64,000 bases of DNA from Sphingobacteriales bacterium (GTDB taxonomy: Bacteria; Bacteroidota; Bacteroidia; Chitinophagales; UBA2359). This document shows, one piece after another, positions 38,945 to 49,159 of the stretch. The stretch lies in contig JADJTE010000002.1 of the NCBI GenBank assembly GCA_016711295.1, positions 62,001-126,000 on the forward strand. Reading direction: 5' to 3'. The position numbers were made by a program, and so were the translations under genes. Position 1 is the stretch's first letter, and each line of letters opens with the position of its first letter. A model generated the notes under the pieces. That model was not told the origin of the DNA and did not search any database. It saw only the letters and a program-made list of their open reading frames with translations.

Positions 38945-40711
38945 TTAGTCGACCAACAATTTTTGTGTGCCGCGCTCGCCTTTGGCATTTACGAGGGTAG
39001 CATAATAGATGCCCCTGGGGAGGTTGTTGCGTTCTATACTTATGCTGTTGCCCTTGATGTTTGTTATTTGACGCACTATTTTGCCCGTAATATCGCTGAT
39101 AGTAAGGGTATAGGTGCTGTTGTTGGCATTGTCAAATTCGAGTACGGTTGTATGGGTAAATGGATTAGGTTTGGCAGCAAATTGGATTTGTGCTGCTGCG
39201 TTTTCAACACCCAAGCCACCTGGGAGCATTTCTTGGCACGAGTTATATTTGTAAGCAGGCAATAGGTAGTTGCCCGTAAAACTGCTGCCGTTCAAGGTGC
39301 GGTTATAGCCACCCAAGCCATTGCCCGTGCCGCAGCCATCGGCTTCAAAATTGTAGGTTTCGCCGTCGGCGTCACCGCCAGGACCGTTGTAGTATTTGTA
39401 TTGATAATTGCCTGGGAATATGGTATAGGTAAATTCAAAGATGCCGTCGCCGTCGGGGTCTTGCATTGCCATTACGTCTTTCACCCATTGTTGGGGGCGT
39501 TGGAACGAGCCCGCAACAAACAAACCATTGGCATTGACAATTTCGTCGTTCATCTCTACGCGGAAGGTCACATCAACAGGCGGCAAGGCGGCAGGGCATT
39601 GTGCTTCGCAATAGCCAAAACATACGACGGGCAATACGGTGTTTGCTGTCAATTCTAATTGGCGGTTGCCGCCCGAATTACATTCGCCGGGCACGCTTTC
39701 GGCAAAATCCCACGATGTGCCGTTGATGAATTTGTATTGGTAAGTGCCTTGTGGGATATTAACGGTTAAGGTATAGATTTTATCGCCGTCGGGGTCGGTC
39801 AATTGGGTTGCGCCCGGTGTCCAGTCGTTAAAACCAGCTTCGCTTTGGAAACTGCCCGCTACGCTGATGGTATCGCTCAGTTCAAAGCCTTCTATGCCTG
39901 CGGCAGTGGCTAAGTCGGCTATGTTAGATACGCGCGATAGGTCTACTTGGAAGGTGAGGTCGTAGTTTTCGATGGTCGTGGGACATGCGCCGCATTGTTT
40001 GTAGCAGATAGCGGTTTGGTCTAAACCAATATCATTGGCGCGGAACTGGCGATTTCCGCCTACATCGCAGCCTGCGGGGATAGTGCCTTCGTCCTCGCCC
40101 CAAGCATCGCTATTGATAAATTTATAGGCATAACAGCTGGGAGGCACTATAAACGAGATTTTGTATACATGGTCGTCGTTAGGGTCGGTCATGGGTGCTG
40201 CGCCCGGTGTTCAGTCGGCACCTAAACCTGCTGCGGCTTGAAAACTGCCTGCTACCGATACGACATCGGTCACGGTTTCGAGGCTCATATCTACGCGCAA
40301 GGTGACAGGAACAGAAATGGGCATTGTGCTTATACATGGTGCGCAGTCGTTGAAACATACTGGACCGTAGACTTGGTCGCCTGTTACGGAGATGATGCGG
40401 TTGCCGCCGCCCGCTACGGTGCAAGCGGCAGGTATTTGGGTTTCGTCACTGCCCCAAGCATTGCCGTTCACAAATTTAAACTCATAGTCGCCAGCGGCGA
40501 TATCGAGGGTTACTTCGTAAATAAAGTCGCAATTGTCATCGGTCAGTGCTGTTGCGCTTGGGTCCCAACCTTGGAAAGCACCTGCGATATGCGGACCCAT
40601 AGGCGATATAGCAGAGTTGTTCAAATCCAATTGAAAGGTGACGTTAAAGGCTTGCGCCTCTGATGCGATAAGCGTTAAGCCCGCCAATAAAAGAAGATAC
40701 AGATTCCTCAT
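38945..40711 (-). CDS. Secreted protein with four CBM48-like repeats and T9SS sorting domain (in-frame TGA)
   Basis: From ATG 40711: a signal peptide (LYLLLLAGLTLIASEAQA), then four similar beta-sandwich units of about 130 residues, each with an (F/L)xVDLS-like strand, VAGSFQ...W, DPDGD-IYxxT and YxYKFIN. They resemble the glycogen-binding/CBM48 fold. The C-terminal type A sorting domain (FAAKPNPFTHTTVLEF, NLPRGIYYATLV, GTQKLLVD) ends the protein. In the second unit, GLGAD is followed by TGA (40213-40211), and the same frame continues TPGAAPMTDPND. The third unit reads NDWTPGATQLTDPD at this point, so TGG to TGA (Trp to stop) is the likely change. Read through, it is about 588 residues. A TAAATTTG -7 element lies at 40761-40768 on the minus strand. 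Confidence 0.8.
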
Positions 40712-41038
40712 TTTTTTAAATGAAATTTAGGTTTTAAGAATGGTAAATAGTAAAACAAGGCAAATTTACGACTTTGTTGCCAAATAGTACTGCTTTTTCT
40801 GTGTTTTTTTGCCTTAACGGAATTGGAAAATGATGGCTGTGCTATTAGCGTGCTTTGTTGCATCGTTAGTTATGACCTCGTAGCTCTAAAAAAAAACGCA
40901 ATGCTAATTCGGTTTTTTACATCAGTCACCAAGAACCAAAATATTTGTACTGCTGTGCAGGCACAAATATTTCTGCCCGAACAAAATATACCCAAAAAAT
41001 GTTCCTACATTTGTTTATCCTTTTGCTTTCCTACCATC

Positions 41039-41938
41039 ATGATACATACCATAGACCTACTATTTTTAGGCTCGCCCCAAACCATAGCTGCCTTTTTGCT
41101 CGAAACTACCGACGGAGCAGTATTGATAGAAACGGGTCCTCATTCTACTATCAATAACTTGCAAAATGGTTTGCAGGATTTGGGGTATACCTTAGATGAT
41201 ATACGACACGTATTTATCACCCATATCCATTTAGACCATGCGGGAGCTGCTTGGGATTTTGCCCAACGCGGCGCAACCATATACCTGCACCCCGCTGGGC
41301 AAACGCATTTAGCCAAGCCCGAAAAGTTGATGCACTCGGCACGGCGCATTTACCAAGACCAAATGGATAGGCTTTGGGGGCGAATGGAGGCAATAGCCCC
41401 TGAGCGTTTGCGCCCCGTCGAACACGGCGAAACTATCAAAATAGGCGACACGCCCATCGTGGCTTGGCATACGCCTGGGCACGCCAGCCACCACATAGCT
41501 TGGCAGGTACATGATATGGTTTTTTCGGGCGATGTAGCAGGGGTGCGCATCGAAGGCGGCATGCCCGTGGCTCCTTGTCCGCCACCCGATATAGACTTGG
41601 CGGCTTGGCTACAATCGATAAACATACTAAAAAACCTCGACCTGCAACGGCTCTACCTCACCCATTTTGGGGCTGTAACCGACGTAGCGGCGCACCTACA
41701 AGCCCTGCAACAAAACCTATTATCCTTAGTCGATTGGATGCGCCCGCACTACGAAGCCCAAACACCCCCCGAAACCATCAAACCGCTCTTTGCCGAGTTT
41801 GTAACCCAACAATTGCTACAAAACGGCGTACCTCAACACCTACTAAGTGCCTACGAACTCGCCAATCCGTCGTGGATGAGCGTGGCAGGGCTGCTGCGCT
41901 ACTGGGCAAAACAAAACCCCCAAGCTCCCCATGCGTAG
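41039..41938 (+). CDS. Metallo-beta-lactamase-fold hydrolase
   Basis: From ATG 41039 (MIHTIDLLFLGSPQTIAAFL) a 299-residue protein with the complete metal set: FITHIHLDHAG (THxHxDH), WHTPGHASHH, FSGDVAG (bridging Asp) and YLTHFGAV. The extra C-terminal helical domain (about 210-299) resembles the group that includes quorum-quenching lactonases and glyoxalase II-like hydrolases, but the substrate is not fixed by these motifs. There is no signal peptide, so it is cytoplasmic. It is followed closely by an LD-carboxypeptidase gene on the same strand. A longer frame from 40823 exists but has an implausible N-terminus. Confidence 0.88.
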   Translation: MIHTIDLLFLGSPQTIAAFLLETTDGAVLIETGPHSTINNLQNGLQDLGYTLDDIRHVFITHIHLDHAGAAWDFAQRGATIYLHPAGQTHLAKPEKLMHSARRIYQDQMDRLWGRMEAIAPERLRPVEHGETIKIGDTPIVAWHTPGHASHHIAWQVHDMVFSGDVAGVRIEGGMPVAPCPPPDIDLAAWLQSINILKNLDLQRLYLTHFGAVTDVAAHLQALQQNLLSLVDWMRPHYEAQTPPETIKPLFAEFVTQQLLQNGVPQHLLSAYELANPSWMSVAGLLRYWAKQNPQAPHA

Positions 41939-42064
41939 GGCGATGATGCAGCTACTCGTCTAATTCCTCGTATAAAATAGCATACGCTCGAAACTCAAAC
42001 TATCCATTTTTTTGGGGACATAGAAAGCCTGAAACCATCAATCCGCGCCCATCCCTTGCCCACC

Positions 42065-43005
42065 TTGTACCATACAAAAGCCTCCTACTCCGTACCTCCG
42101 CCCCTAAAAGTAGGCGACCGAGTAGCCCTGACCGCCACCGCCCGAAAAATAACCCTATCCGAACTACAAGCCGCTATCGAACTGCTTGGTAGTTGGGGAT
42201 TGGTGCCCGTCATGGCAATACCATAGACCAAAGCTACCGACAGTTTTCTGATACCGACGCTCGCCGTGCTGCCGACTTGCAACACTACCTCGACCGCGAT
42301 GATATACGCGCTATCTGGTGCGCTCGCGGGGGCTATGGCACTGCCCGATTTATCGACCGCTTAGACTGGGCTATATTTGCCCGACAACCCAAATGGCTTG
42401 TCGGGTATAGCGATATTACCGCTTTGCATTGCCATATCGGACGACAGTTAGGCATTAGCTCGCTGCACGCCACTATGCCCGTCAATATTGCCACCAATAC
42501 GCCTGCCGCGCTGCAATCGCTTTATAACGCCTTGTTCGGAAAACCATTGACCTACCCACCTATTGCGCCCAATGCCCTCAATCGTGCGGGGCGTGCTACG
42601 GGTAGGCTTGTCGGAGGGAATTTATCGGTCTTATACAGCCTTGCTGCCACGCCGTCCGACCTATTGCCCGATTCGTGCATTCTGTTCCTCGAAGATTTGG
42701 ACGAATATCTCTACCATATCGACCGAATGATGTTAGCACTTTACCGAAGCGACAAATTGACCCGATTAGCGGGCATTGTAGTGGGCGGTATGACCGATAT
42801 GCGCGACAATACCATACCTTTTGGCAAAAATGCCCAAGAAATTATTGCCGAGTATGTAGCAGAATATGATTATCCCGTCTTGTTCGATTTTCCCGCAGGA
42901 CATATAGCCAACAACCAAGCCCTTGTAATGGGCGGCAATTATGTCCTCGATATACCCGCACAAGCACCCGCTACGCTACGATACCTACCCGATTTGTTGC
43001 AATAA
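42065..43005 (+). CDS. LD-carboxypeptidase (MccF/LdcA, peptidase S66; one frameshift)
   Basis: These serine peptidases trim L,D bonds in recycled murein tetrapeptides. The N-terminal part is in one frame (PPPLKVGDRVALTATARKITLSELQAAIELLGSWGLVPVM) and closes at about 42227. The rest is in the next frame: GNTIDQSYRQFSDTDARRAADLQHYL, IRAIWCARGGYGTARFIDRLD, VGYSDITALH (nucleophile region, Ser in GYSD), GNLSVLYSL, LFLEDLDEYLYHIDRMM and FDFPAGHIANNQALVMGG (catalytic His). Restoring one G at the GG near 42212 joins them. The start is uncertain: no ATG is present, and TTG 42065 (or 42056) is the nearest candidate. Confidence 0.82.
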
Positions 43006-43051
43006 GCCCATCAAATGATACATAAATATATATTATTTTTAAATAAATTTT

Positions 43052-43769
43052 ATGCAGACTGACCAAATGCCCACTCAAGCCGTCATACTTGCAGGCGGTT
43101 TGGGTACGCGCCTGCGCTCGGTAGTGCGCGATGTACCTAAGCCCATGGCAGCTATTGGCGAGCAACCTTTTTTGAGTTATCTGCTCGATGAATGTGTGCG
43201 CTATGGCATACGAGATGCGATATTGGCTGTTGGCTATCTGCACGAAACTATACGGCAATATTTCGGTGATACGTACGCAAGGTGTGCGCCTACAATATGC
43301 TATCGAAGATGAACCTTTGGGCACGGGCGGCGCAGTGAAGCAGGCTTTGCGTTATTGCCAACCTGATATGCCCGCCTTTGTGCTAAATGGCGATACTTTG
43401 TTTGCTGCCGATTGGCGACAATTATGCCAATGCTATACTCGGCAGGGCGCAGATATAGCAATAGCACTGCGCACGATGCACCATTTTGACCGTTATGGCG
43501 TAGTCGAAACCGATAGTGCGGGGCGTGTAACGGCATTTTGCGAAAAACAATACCGCGAAATCGGCAATATCAATGGCGGTATTTATGTGTTATCGCCCTT
43601 GTTGCTCTGCAATTACCCCGACCGTTTTTCGTTAGAACAAGACGTATTGTCTGTTTCCGTCCAGCATTATCGTTTATATGCCCATATATCAGAATCTTAT
43701 TTTATCGACATCGGTATCCCCGACGATTATCGCCGCGCCCAAACCGAATTGCCGCAGTTATTTGAATGA
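43052..43769 (+). CDS. Sugar-phosphate nucleotidyltransferase, HddC-like (one frameshift)
   Basis: The gene starts at ATG 43052. The nucleotide-binding loop AVILAGGLGTRLRSVVRDVPKPMA is characteristic of D-glycero-D-manno-heptose-1-phosphate guanylyltransferases, which make GDP-heptose for surface glycans. The frame changes near 43270-43280 (at GGTGATACGTACGCAAGG) and continues RLQYAIEDEPLGTGGAVKQAL, FVLNGDTLFAADW (the metal-binding Asp), RYGVVETDSAGRVTAFCEK, NINGGIYVLSP and FIDIGIPDDYRRAQTEL. Its length is about 239 residues as expected. It ends in TGA. No partner heptose kinase or isomerase genes are adjacent. Confidence 0.85.
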
Positions 43770-43951
43770 TATTGCAGCATCGTATAATATTTTAACGAGA
43801 GACAATAATGGGCTTTATGAACAGAAGCATTTTTAGGAAAATTGAGTCTTGATGATCAACGAGTTAGGAAGCATAGAACCATCGTATTTATAAAGTCCAA
43901 TCGATTAAAATCGTTTCTATTATTTTGTTTTTTATAAAAAAATATATATAT

Positions 43952-44572
43952 ATGAATAATATAGCTTCATTGCGAGCTACTCCCTTTATAGATAGCGACC
44001 ACCCTGCTGTCCTTGCATTTGCTCGGCACACGACAGCGCATTGCCAAACCGATACCGAACGGGCAGTGGCACTCTACTATGCCGTGCGCGACGATATTCG
44101 CTACGACCCACACCATATCGACATCAATCCCAACTATATAAAAGCCAGCCTGACGCTGCAACGAGGTAGCGGTTACTGCATCGAAAAAGCATTAGTATTA
44201 GCCGCTGCTGCTCGTGCAGTAGGGATACCCGCAAAATTAGGTTTTGCTAATGTGCGCAATCATTTGGCTACCGACAAATTTATTGCTGCCCTACGCACCG
44301 ATATTTTTGTCTATCATGGCTACGTAAGCCTTTATACCGATGGGCATTGGACAAAGGCTACGCCTGCATTTAATCGCAGTTTGTGCGAGCGATTTGACGT
44401 AGCTCCCTTAGAATATGATGCGCAAGCCGACTCGATATTCCAAGAATATGACCCCACAGGCGAGCGAAAATATATGGAATATTTGCACTATCACGGCGAA
44501 TTTGACGATTTCCCGCACGCAGATTTTGTAGCAGAGTTGCGCCGCTATTATCCCCATTTTTTTGGGCAGTAG
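43952..44572 (+). CDS. Transglutaminase-like cysteine protease-fold protein
   Basis: From ATG 43952 a 206-residue protein of the bacterial transglutaminase-like superfamily. The triad region is visible: Cys in GSGYCIEKALVLAAAARAVGIPAKLGFANVRNHL, His in VYHGYVSLYTDGHWTKATPAFN, and an Asp/Asn downstream in the same block. There is no signal peptide. The family includes peptidases and amidases with diverse substrates; none is assigned here. The 180-bp gap before it holds nothing recognised. Confidence 0.82.
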   Translation: MNNIASLRATPFIDSDHPAVLAFARHTTAHCQTDTERAVALYYAVRDDIRYDPHHIDINPNYIKASLTLQRGSGYCIEKALVLAAAARAVGIPAKLGFANVRNHLATDKFIAALRTDIFVYHGYVSLYTDGHWTKATPAFNRSLCERFDVAPLEYDAQADSIFQEYDPTGERKYMEYLHYHGEFDDFPHADFVAELRRYYPHFFGQ

Positions 44573-44660
44573 CTGCTTGGCAAAAACACAAATAAAAGTA
44601 TATTTGTTGGGCAAATGCAGGGTGCAGCGAGTTTTTAACCGTGAGTGGGCTGTGTAAATA

Positions 44661-44957
44661 GAGTGTGCTGAAAAAGTCTCTTTCTGAAAAGGTGTTTTTA
44701 AAAATTAATTTTTTCTGTTTTTACGTATGCGTAAATTGCTGTAAATCAATTTTTTATGCACATTAAAAAATGAAAACTCTACAGATTAGCACTTTTGTTC
44801 AGAATAAATCGCAGAGAATTTTAAAAAAAACTGCACGGTTTTTTGGGTAGTTCTATCCAAAATCGTGCAGTTTTGCGTTCCAAAATCGTGCATTCCTTGT
44901 TATATACTATTGATTTACAAGGAATTATAGCAATTAATTGGTTTTTTCAGTACGCTC
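44661..44957. mobile_element. Probable transposon relic or MITE with imperfect ends
   Basis: The ends GAGTGTGCTGAAAAA (44661-44675) and the inverse of TTTTTTCAGTACGCTC (right side) are similar inverted repeats. Inside, AACTGCACGGTTTT (44829-44842) and AAAATCGTGCAGTT (44860-44873) form a strong hairpin. The right 80 bp recur at 5227-5307. No frame of note is present. Clear target duplications were not found, so the boundaries are approximate. This fills most of the gap 44573-45036. Confidence 0.45.
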
Positions 44958-45036
44958 TAAATACAGTTTTCAACAACAATAGCCTAACAATAGCCCTACA
45001 TTTTAGCGATTGTCGCTATTATTTTGCCAAAACCCC

Positions 45037-46702
45037 TTATTGCCAATGTTCGGCAACCGCTGCTGCCCATTCTTGGCGGTAGGTTTCGGGTACGGTATCG
45101 GCTTGCAGCAAGCAGCCCGCTGTTAAGTAGGGATATATTTCGTCATAGCGGCGCACCTCGCGCATACTCACGCGCCGCGAAATATGCTGCCTGCCGATTT
45201 GTGCTGTATCTTTTAATCCTGCCGCCGCCATCAGTTCGACCAAACTTTTAACTGTTTCGCGTTGGTAGTTGGCTACGCGCACTTTTTTGTCGCTCACTAC
45301 CAAGCCCTGCATTAGTTCGGGGTCTTGGGTGGCTACGCCGGTGGGACAGGTATTTTTGTTGCATTCTAATGCCTGAATACAGCCCAAAGCCAACATCATA
45401 GCTCGGGCACTATAACACGCGTCGGCACCCAAGGCAATAGCGCGAAATAGCTGATAACCAGTCAGTATTTTTCCTGATGCAAGAATACGGATATGCGGGC
45501 GCAAGCCAAAGCCCACTAAGGCATCGTGAACAAAAGCCAAGCCCTCTTTGAAAGGCATACCTACCGAGTCAGAAAATTCGATAGGTGCAGCTCCTGTACC
45601 TCCCTCGCCGCCATCAACGGTAATAAAATCGGGTATCATGCCTGTTTGCACCATTGCCTTGCAAATGGCGAAGAACTCGCGCCGCGATCCTACGCACAGT
45701 TTGAACCCTACGGGTTTGCCGCCCGATAGCTCGCGCATTTGAGTCAGTAGTTGGAGCAATCCGATAGGTGTTTGAAATGCTTTGTGATAGGGCGGAGATA
45801 ATACTTCGGTATGTGGTTCAACACCGCGAATAGCGGCGATTTCGGGCGTGTTTTTTCGGGCGGGCAAGATACCGCCATGCCCAGGTTTTGCTCCCTGCGA
45901 TAATTTTAGCTCTATCATTTTCACATTATCGGCGTGGCGAACTCGCTGCTCGAACATATCGGGCGAAAAGTTGCCATCTGATGAACGGCTGCCGAAATAT
46001 CCTGTTCCAACTTGATAGATGAGGTCGCCCACCAGCTCGTTATGGTAGGGGCTGATACCACCTTCGCCTGTGTTATGGGCAAAGTTGCCGATTTTTGCAC
46101 CGCCATTGAGGGCTAGAATGGCATTGGGGCTTAACGACCCAAAGCTCATGGCTGATACGTTGAGGACGCTTGCGCTATATGGTTTTTGGCATCGCTCTGC
46201 CCCAACGGTTATGCGTGGCGAGGATACTATGGTATGTGGGTCGAGGGCGGCGATAAGAATGTGCCATCCATTCGTAACCTTCTTCATAAACGTTGAGCTG
46301 CGTACCGAAAGCGGTGGTGTCCAATTCTTTTTTGGCGCGTTGATAGACTACCGAGCGTTGGGTACGGCTGAACGGTCGCCCGTCGATGTCCGATTCGACA
46401 AAATATTGGTATAGTTTGGGGCGTAGTATTTCCATCAAATAACGCCCGCGCCCTAAAATAGGGAAGTTTCGCTTTAAAGCATGTCGATTTTGGAACATAT
46501 CGTACCCGCCGAGCAGCAGAACGGGCAACAGCAGCGCATACAGCACCCAAAAAGGTTGCCATAGCCAGCCTAAAACGCCGATAATAACAACAGCAAGAAC
46601 AGAAAAGACGATAAAGTCGTTGCGCATAACGGAAAAATATTTGCGCAGGACGGAATTAAATAGTACTTTCCTTGCCCTACGCATAAAGTTTTTAGAAAGC
46701 AC
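45037..46702 (-). CDS. FMN-binding glutamate synthase family protein (one frameshift)
   Basis: The N-terminal part (from ATG 46702) carries two hydrophobic helices (FIVFSVLAVVIIGVLGWLWQPFWVLYALLLPVLLLGG), then PILGRGRYLMEILRPKLYQYFVESDIDGRPFSR. The frame changes near 46255 (EWMAHS to AALDPHTI). The rest is the GltB central/FMN domain: LNVSAMSFGSLSPNAILALNGGAKIGNFAHNTGEGG, LSQGAKPGHGGILPARK, DFITVDGGEGGTGAAPIEFSD (FMN site) and CNKNTCPTGVATQDPEL (the Cys-rich Fe-S loop). The joined length is about 550 residues. This membrane-anchored stand-alone type is widespread; its physiological reaction is not settled and it lacks the glutaminase domain. Confidence 0.88.
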
Positions 46703-46765
46703 AAAAGTCTAAATTAAGCACATTCGCTTGCCCTTTTGCAAGCATAATGTTAGCACTTGTTCTTT

Positions 46766-47997
46766 TTATTCTCTCCGCATTATCACGATATATTCGTTAT
46801 TCATTGTTTCATCTTTCTTCCCTGTTACATTTGTTGGGCTGTTTTTGCTCGGCATACGTTTGTTCGGAATATTGCGAATAATTGTTTCTAAGTGGGTAAA
46901 ACCTTGATTTTCAAAAAAGTCTTTGGTTATTTCGTCTGTGGGCAAAACTTCGCCTTTTACTTTTCGGTTGCCTACCACATAACAAGCATAGCCGCTTTTT
47001 TTGATAGTTTTGGCTACGTTTTCAATAGACTTCTGGTAGTCGTCGTAAAATGAAGCAACTTCTTGGGCTCTTTTTCGTCTGCCGATGCAATTTTTTCAAG
47101 GCTTTCTTTGAGTGCCAAACTGTCGAAATGACAAATTTCTTTCTGGCGTTTTCCTCCCATCAGATGGTTGTCTATTTGGTTAGCGTCTTTTACGTCTAAC
47201 CATTCGTTGGCAAGCCTTGAAAATTGTCCGTAGGCAACTGTTGTGCGACTGTCGCCATAAGGTGGTGAGGTTACAACTATATCAATGCTTCCATTTTCGA
47301 TATATCGTACTTCGTTGCTTGTATTGAAGTCATACACTTGCGAAGTTGCCTCTTGTTTTTGCGCTAAAAATGCTTTCAACCCTTTGTGGTTTCGGGCTAA
47401 TTTGCTTTGCATCAAGCCAAAAACATCAGGATTAAATTTTTGTATTTGTTCGGCGGTCATTCGGAACAATTTAAACTCGCTGTTGCGTGTAAAACTACTT
47501 TCTCTGACGGTTTCGCTAAATGCTATTTTGAAAAAATTGCTGACGTTTTCATCTTCTATTCCATCAATAAAAGTTTTGATATGGGCTAATTTTTCTTGTA
47601 CAGCTTTGTCAAACCAGAAATCTATATTTTTGATTTCAGGGATAACAACGCTAATTCTGTGCAAATCAAAAATTAGATTAAAAGAGTAGTCGTTAAAGTC
47701 TTTGAGGTATAAGTCTAAAACTTGTAGGTTTATTTTAGCCGTTTTTGTTTTTGCAATAAGTCTTGCCAAAGGGTTTAAGTCTGTACCAATGGCGTTAATT
47801 CCTTTTAAATTGGCTTCTACCAAACTTGTTCCTGTTCCGCAATAGGGGTCAAAAAGCAAATGACTATCTACGCCGTATTTTGTCAAAATACGTTCTGCAA
47901 TTTGCGGTATCATCATTGCTGGGTAATTGTGGTAGCAATGCGTAAATTGTTTGGTGTTTGCTTGGCGAAAATCCCAAGAATAATCTATGTATTTCAT
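46766..47997 (-). CDS. Type II DNA methyltransferase of the restriction-modification pair (one frameshift)
   Basis: The enzyme protects host DNA from the neighbouring endonuclease. From ATG 47997 it shows motif I LLFDPYCGTGTSLVEANLKG near residue 47 and motif IV IVVTSPPYGDS near residue 245; the TSPPY form is typical of N4-cytosine and some N6-adenine methylases. The 190 residues between them would hold the target-recognition domain, so the order is alpha-like. The frame changes at the run of A near 47070 and continues EVASFYDDYQKSIENVAK, GYACYVVGNRKVKGEVLPTDEI and NNEYIVIMRRE, about 410 residues in all. If the frameshift were real, the cell would carry an endonuclease with damaged protection, so a consensus error is likely. 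Confidence 0.82.
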
Positions 47998-48045
47998 AAG
48001 AGGCTTTCTTTTGCTAAAACAGTTGATTAGTTTAATCTCCTCTGT

Positions 48046-48681
48046 TCAGAATGCTGTACCGTGATTTCGTACCGAACCACGCAAATTTATATGCATACGA
48101 ACATCTACCAAAATCTCATCTTTCGCAATCATATCCAGCAATTTTTTTCCGCTTGGTTCAGAAAGCAAATAGGCTTCATCATAGTAAAATTCTTCCTTTT
48201 CTTCTGAATTTACCCGAGTTTCCGCTTGCACAAGCACCAAGGCGGGCATTTTCTTTTTAAAAGTTTCCAACAAATTATTGGCTTGCCATTCTGCTATCAA
48301 AGTTCCATCGTTGTGATACATTTGCAAACTCGTTTTGGTCGTTTTTAAGTACAAACCTTGCGGGTTAGGCTTACTACTCACAAAACAATAAAGTGCCAAT
48401 CTACCTGTGGTATCTTTATATCCATAAGTTTTGATTACGTCGATTTGTTTGATTTTCCAAACTGCCTTGTTGAAAGTAAACATAGTTACAGGCGTGGAAG
48501 CACTTTTACGCTTTGATTTTAGTTCAATAGTTCCAAAATCAGGCAATTTGATGTTGTTTTCTGCAATTCCAAGCAAAGTTTCCAAAGTGTAGCCAATACC
48601 TGTGTTTCCTTTTCGCATAGAAACAACATAGCCCATATCTTTTACTTTTTGTAGCTTGTTTCGCAAAGTGTTTTTTTCCAT
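48046..48681 (-). CDS. MvaI/BcnI-family type II restriction endonuclease
   Basis: A 211-residue endonuclease. The family cleaves short CC(W/S)GG-type sites as a monomer. The visible family marks are MGYVVSMRKGNTGIGYTLETLLGI, followed by the PD-(D/E)xK-like core with LPDFGTIELKSKRK (Glu-x-Lys catalytic pair), and a C-terminal LVDVRMHINLRGSVRNHGTAF. It lies 48 bp upstream of the methyltransferase on the same strand, so the two form a compact restriction-modification operon with the endonuclease gene first. The site specificity cannot be read from the sequence. Confidence 0.82.
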   Translation of the reverse strand: MEKNTLRNKLQKVKDMGYVVSMRKGNTGIGYTLETLLGIAENNIKLPDFGTIELKSKRKSASTPVTMFTFNKAVWKIKQIDVIKTYGYKDTTGRLALYCFVSSKPNPQGLYLKTTKTSLQMYHNDGTLIAEWQANNLLETFKKKMPALVLVQAETRVNSEEKEEFYYDEAYLLSEPSGKKLLDMIAKDEILVDVRMHINLRGSVRNHGTAF

Positions 48682-48979
48682 TTAGTGTTCTGACAAAAAA
48701 ATAAGGTACTAATCTTTAATATAATTACTTGATATTCAGTTACTTACATTTTTAAAATGGTTTTAAAAACTTTTCTGTTAGAACATTAGTTGTTTGATTG
48801 GTACTTGGATTCAAGTAATAAATGCAACTTTTTGGGGGGCATGATTTAGGTACAATTTTTAGGGAGAACTCTTCTCCCTCCTTACGAATAAAAAGCTTGG
48901 CTTGCCGTCGGTCGCCAGAAGTTGTCGAGATAGAGCCATTTAACCTCGTTGCGAAGCTACACTATTTCAGCGATGTTAC

Positions 48980-49063
48980 ATAGTTGTAAAGATATTATGT
49001 GCTGTTATAGGAAAAGGCAAAAGCACGCTTAGCCGCGAGCTAAGACGCAACTCAGATCAACGT
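48980..49063 (+). pseudogene. Relic of an IS30-family transposase (N-terminal HTH)
   Basis: Frame 48980-49063 reads IVVKILCAVIGKGKSTLSRELRRNSDQR. The segment IGKGKSTLSRELRRNSDQR matches the conserved helix-turn-helix of Bacteroidota IS30 transposases (IGKSPSTISRELRRN-like). No start, no catalytic domain and no inverted repeats remain. The rest of the 48682-49159 gap holds nothing recognised. Confidence 0.5.
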
Positions 49064-49159
49064 ATTGCCCTGATTTGTCCGAGCGAAAATGTGCTCATTT
49101 TCAGTGCATTATATAACGTAACTTGTTTAAAATGAAAATTGCTGCAATTATCATTATGG

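Noticed and set aside
40211..40213. UGA read as tryptophan (alternative genetic code)
   Set aside because: Several intact genes, for example pyrD and the HddC-like gene, end naturally at TGA at the family's normal C-terminus.
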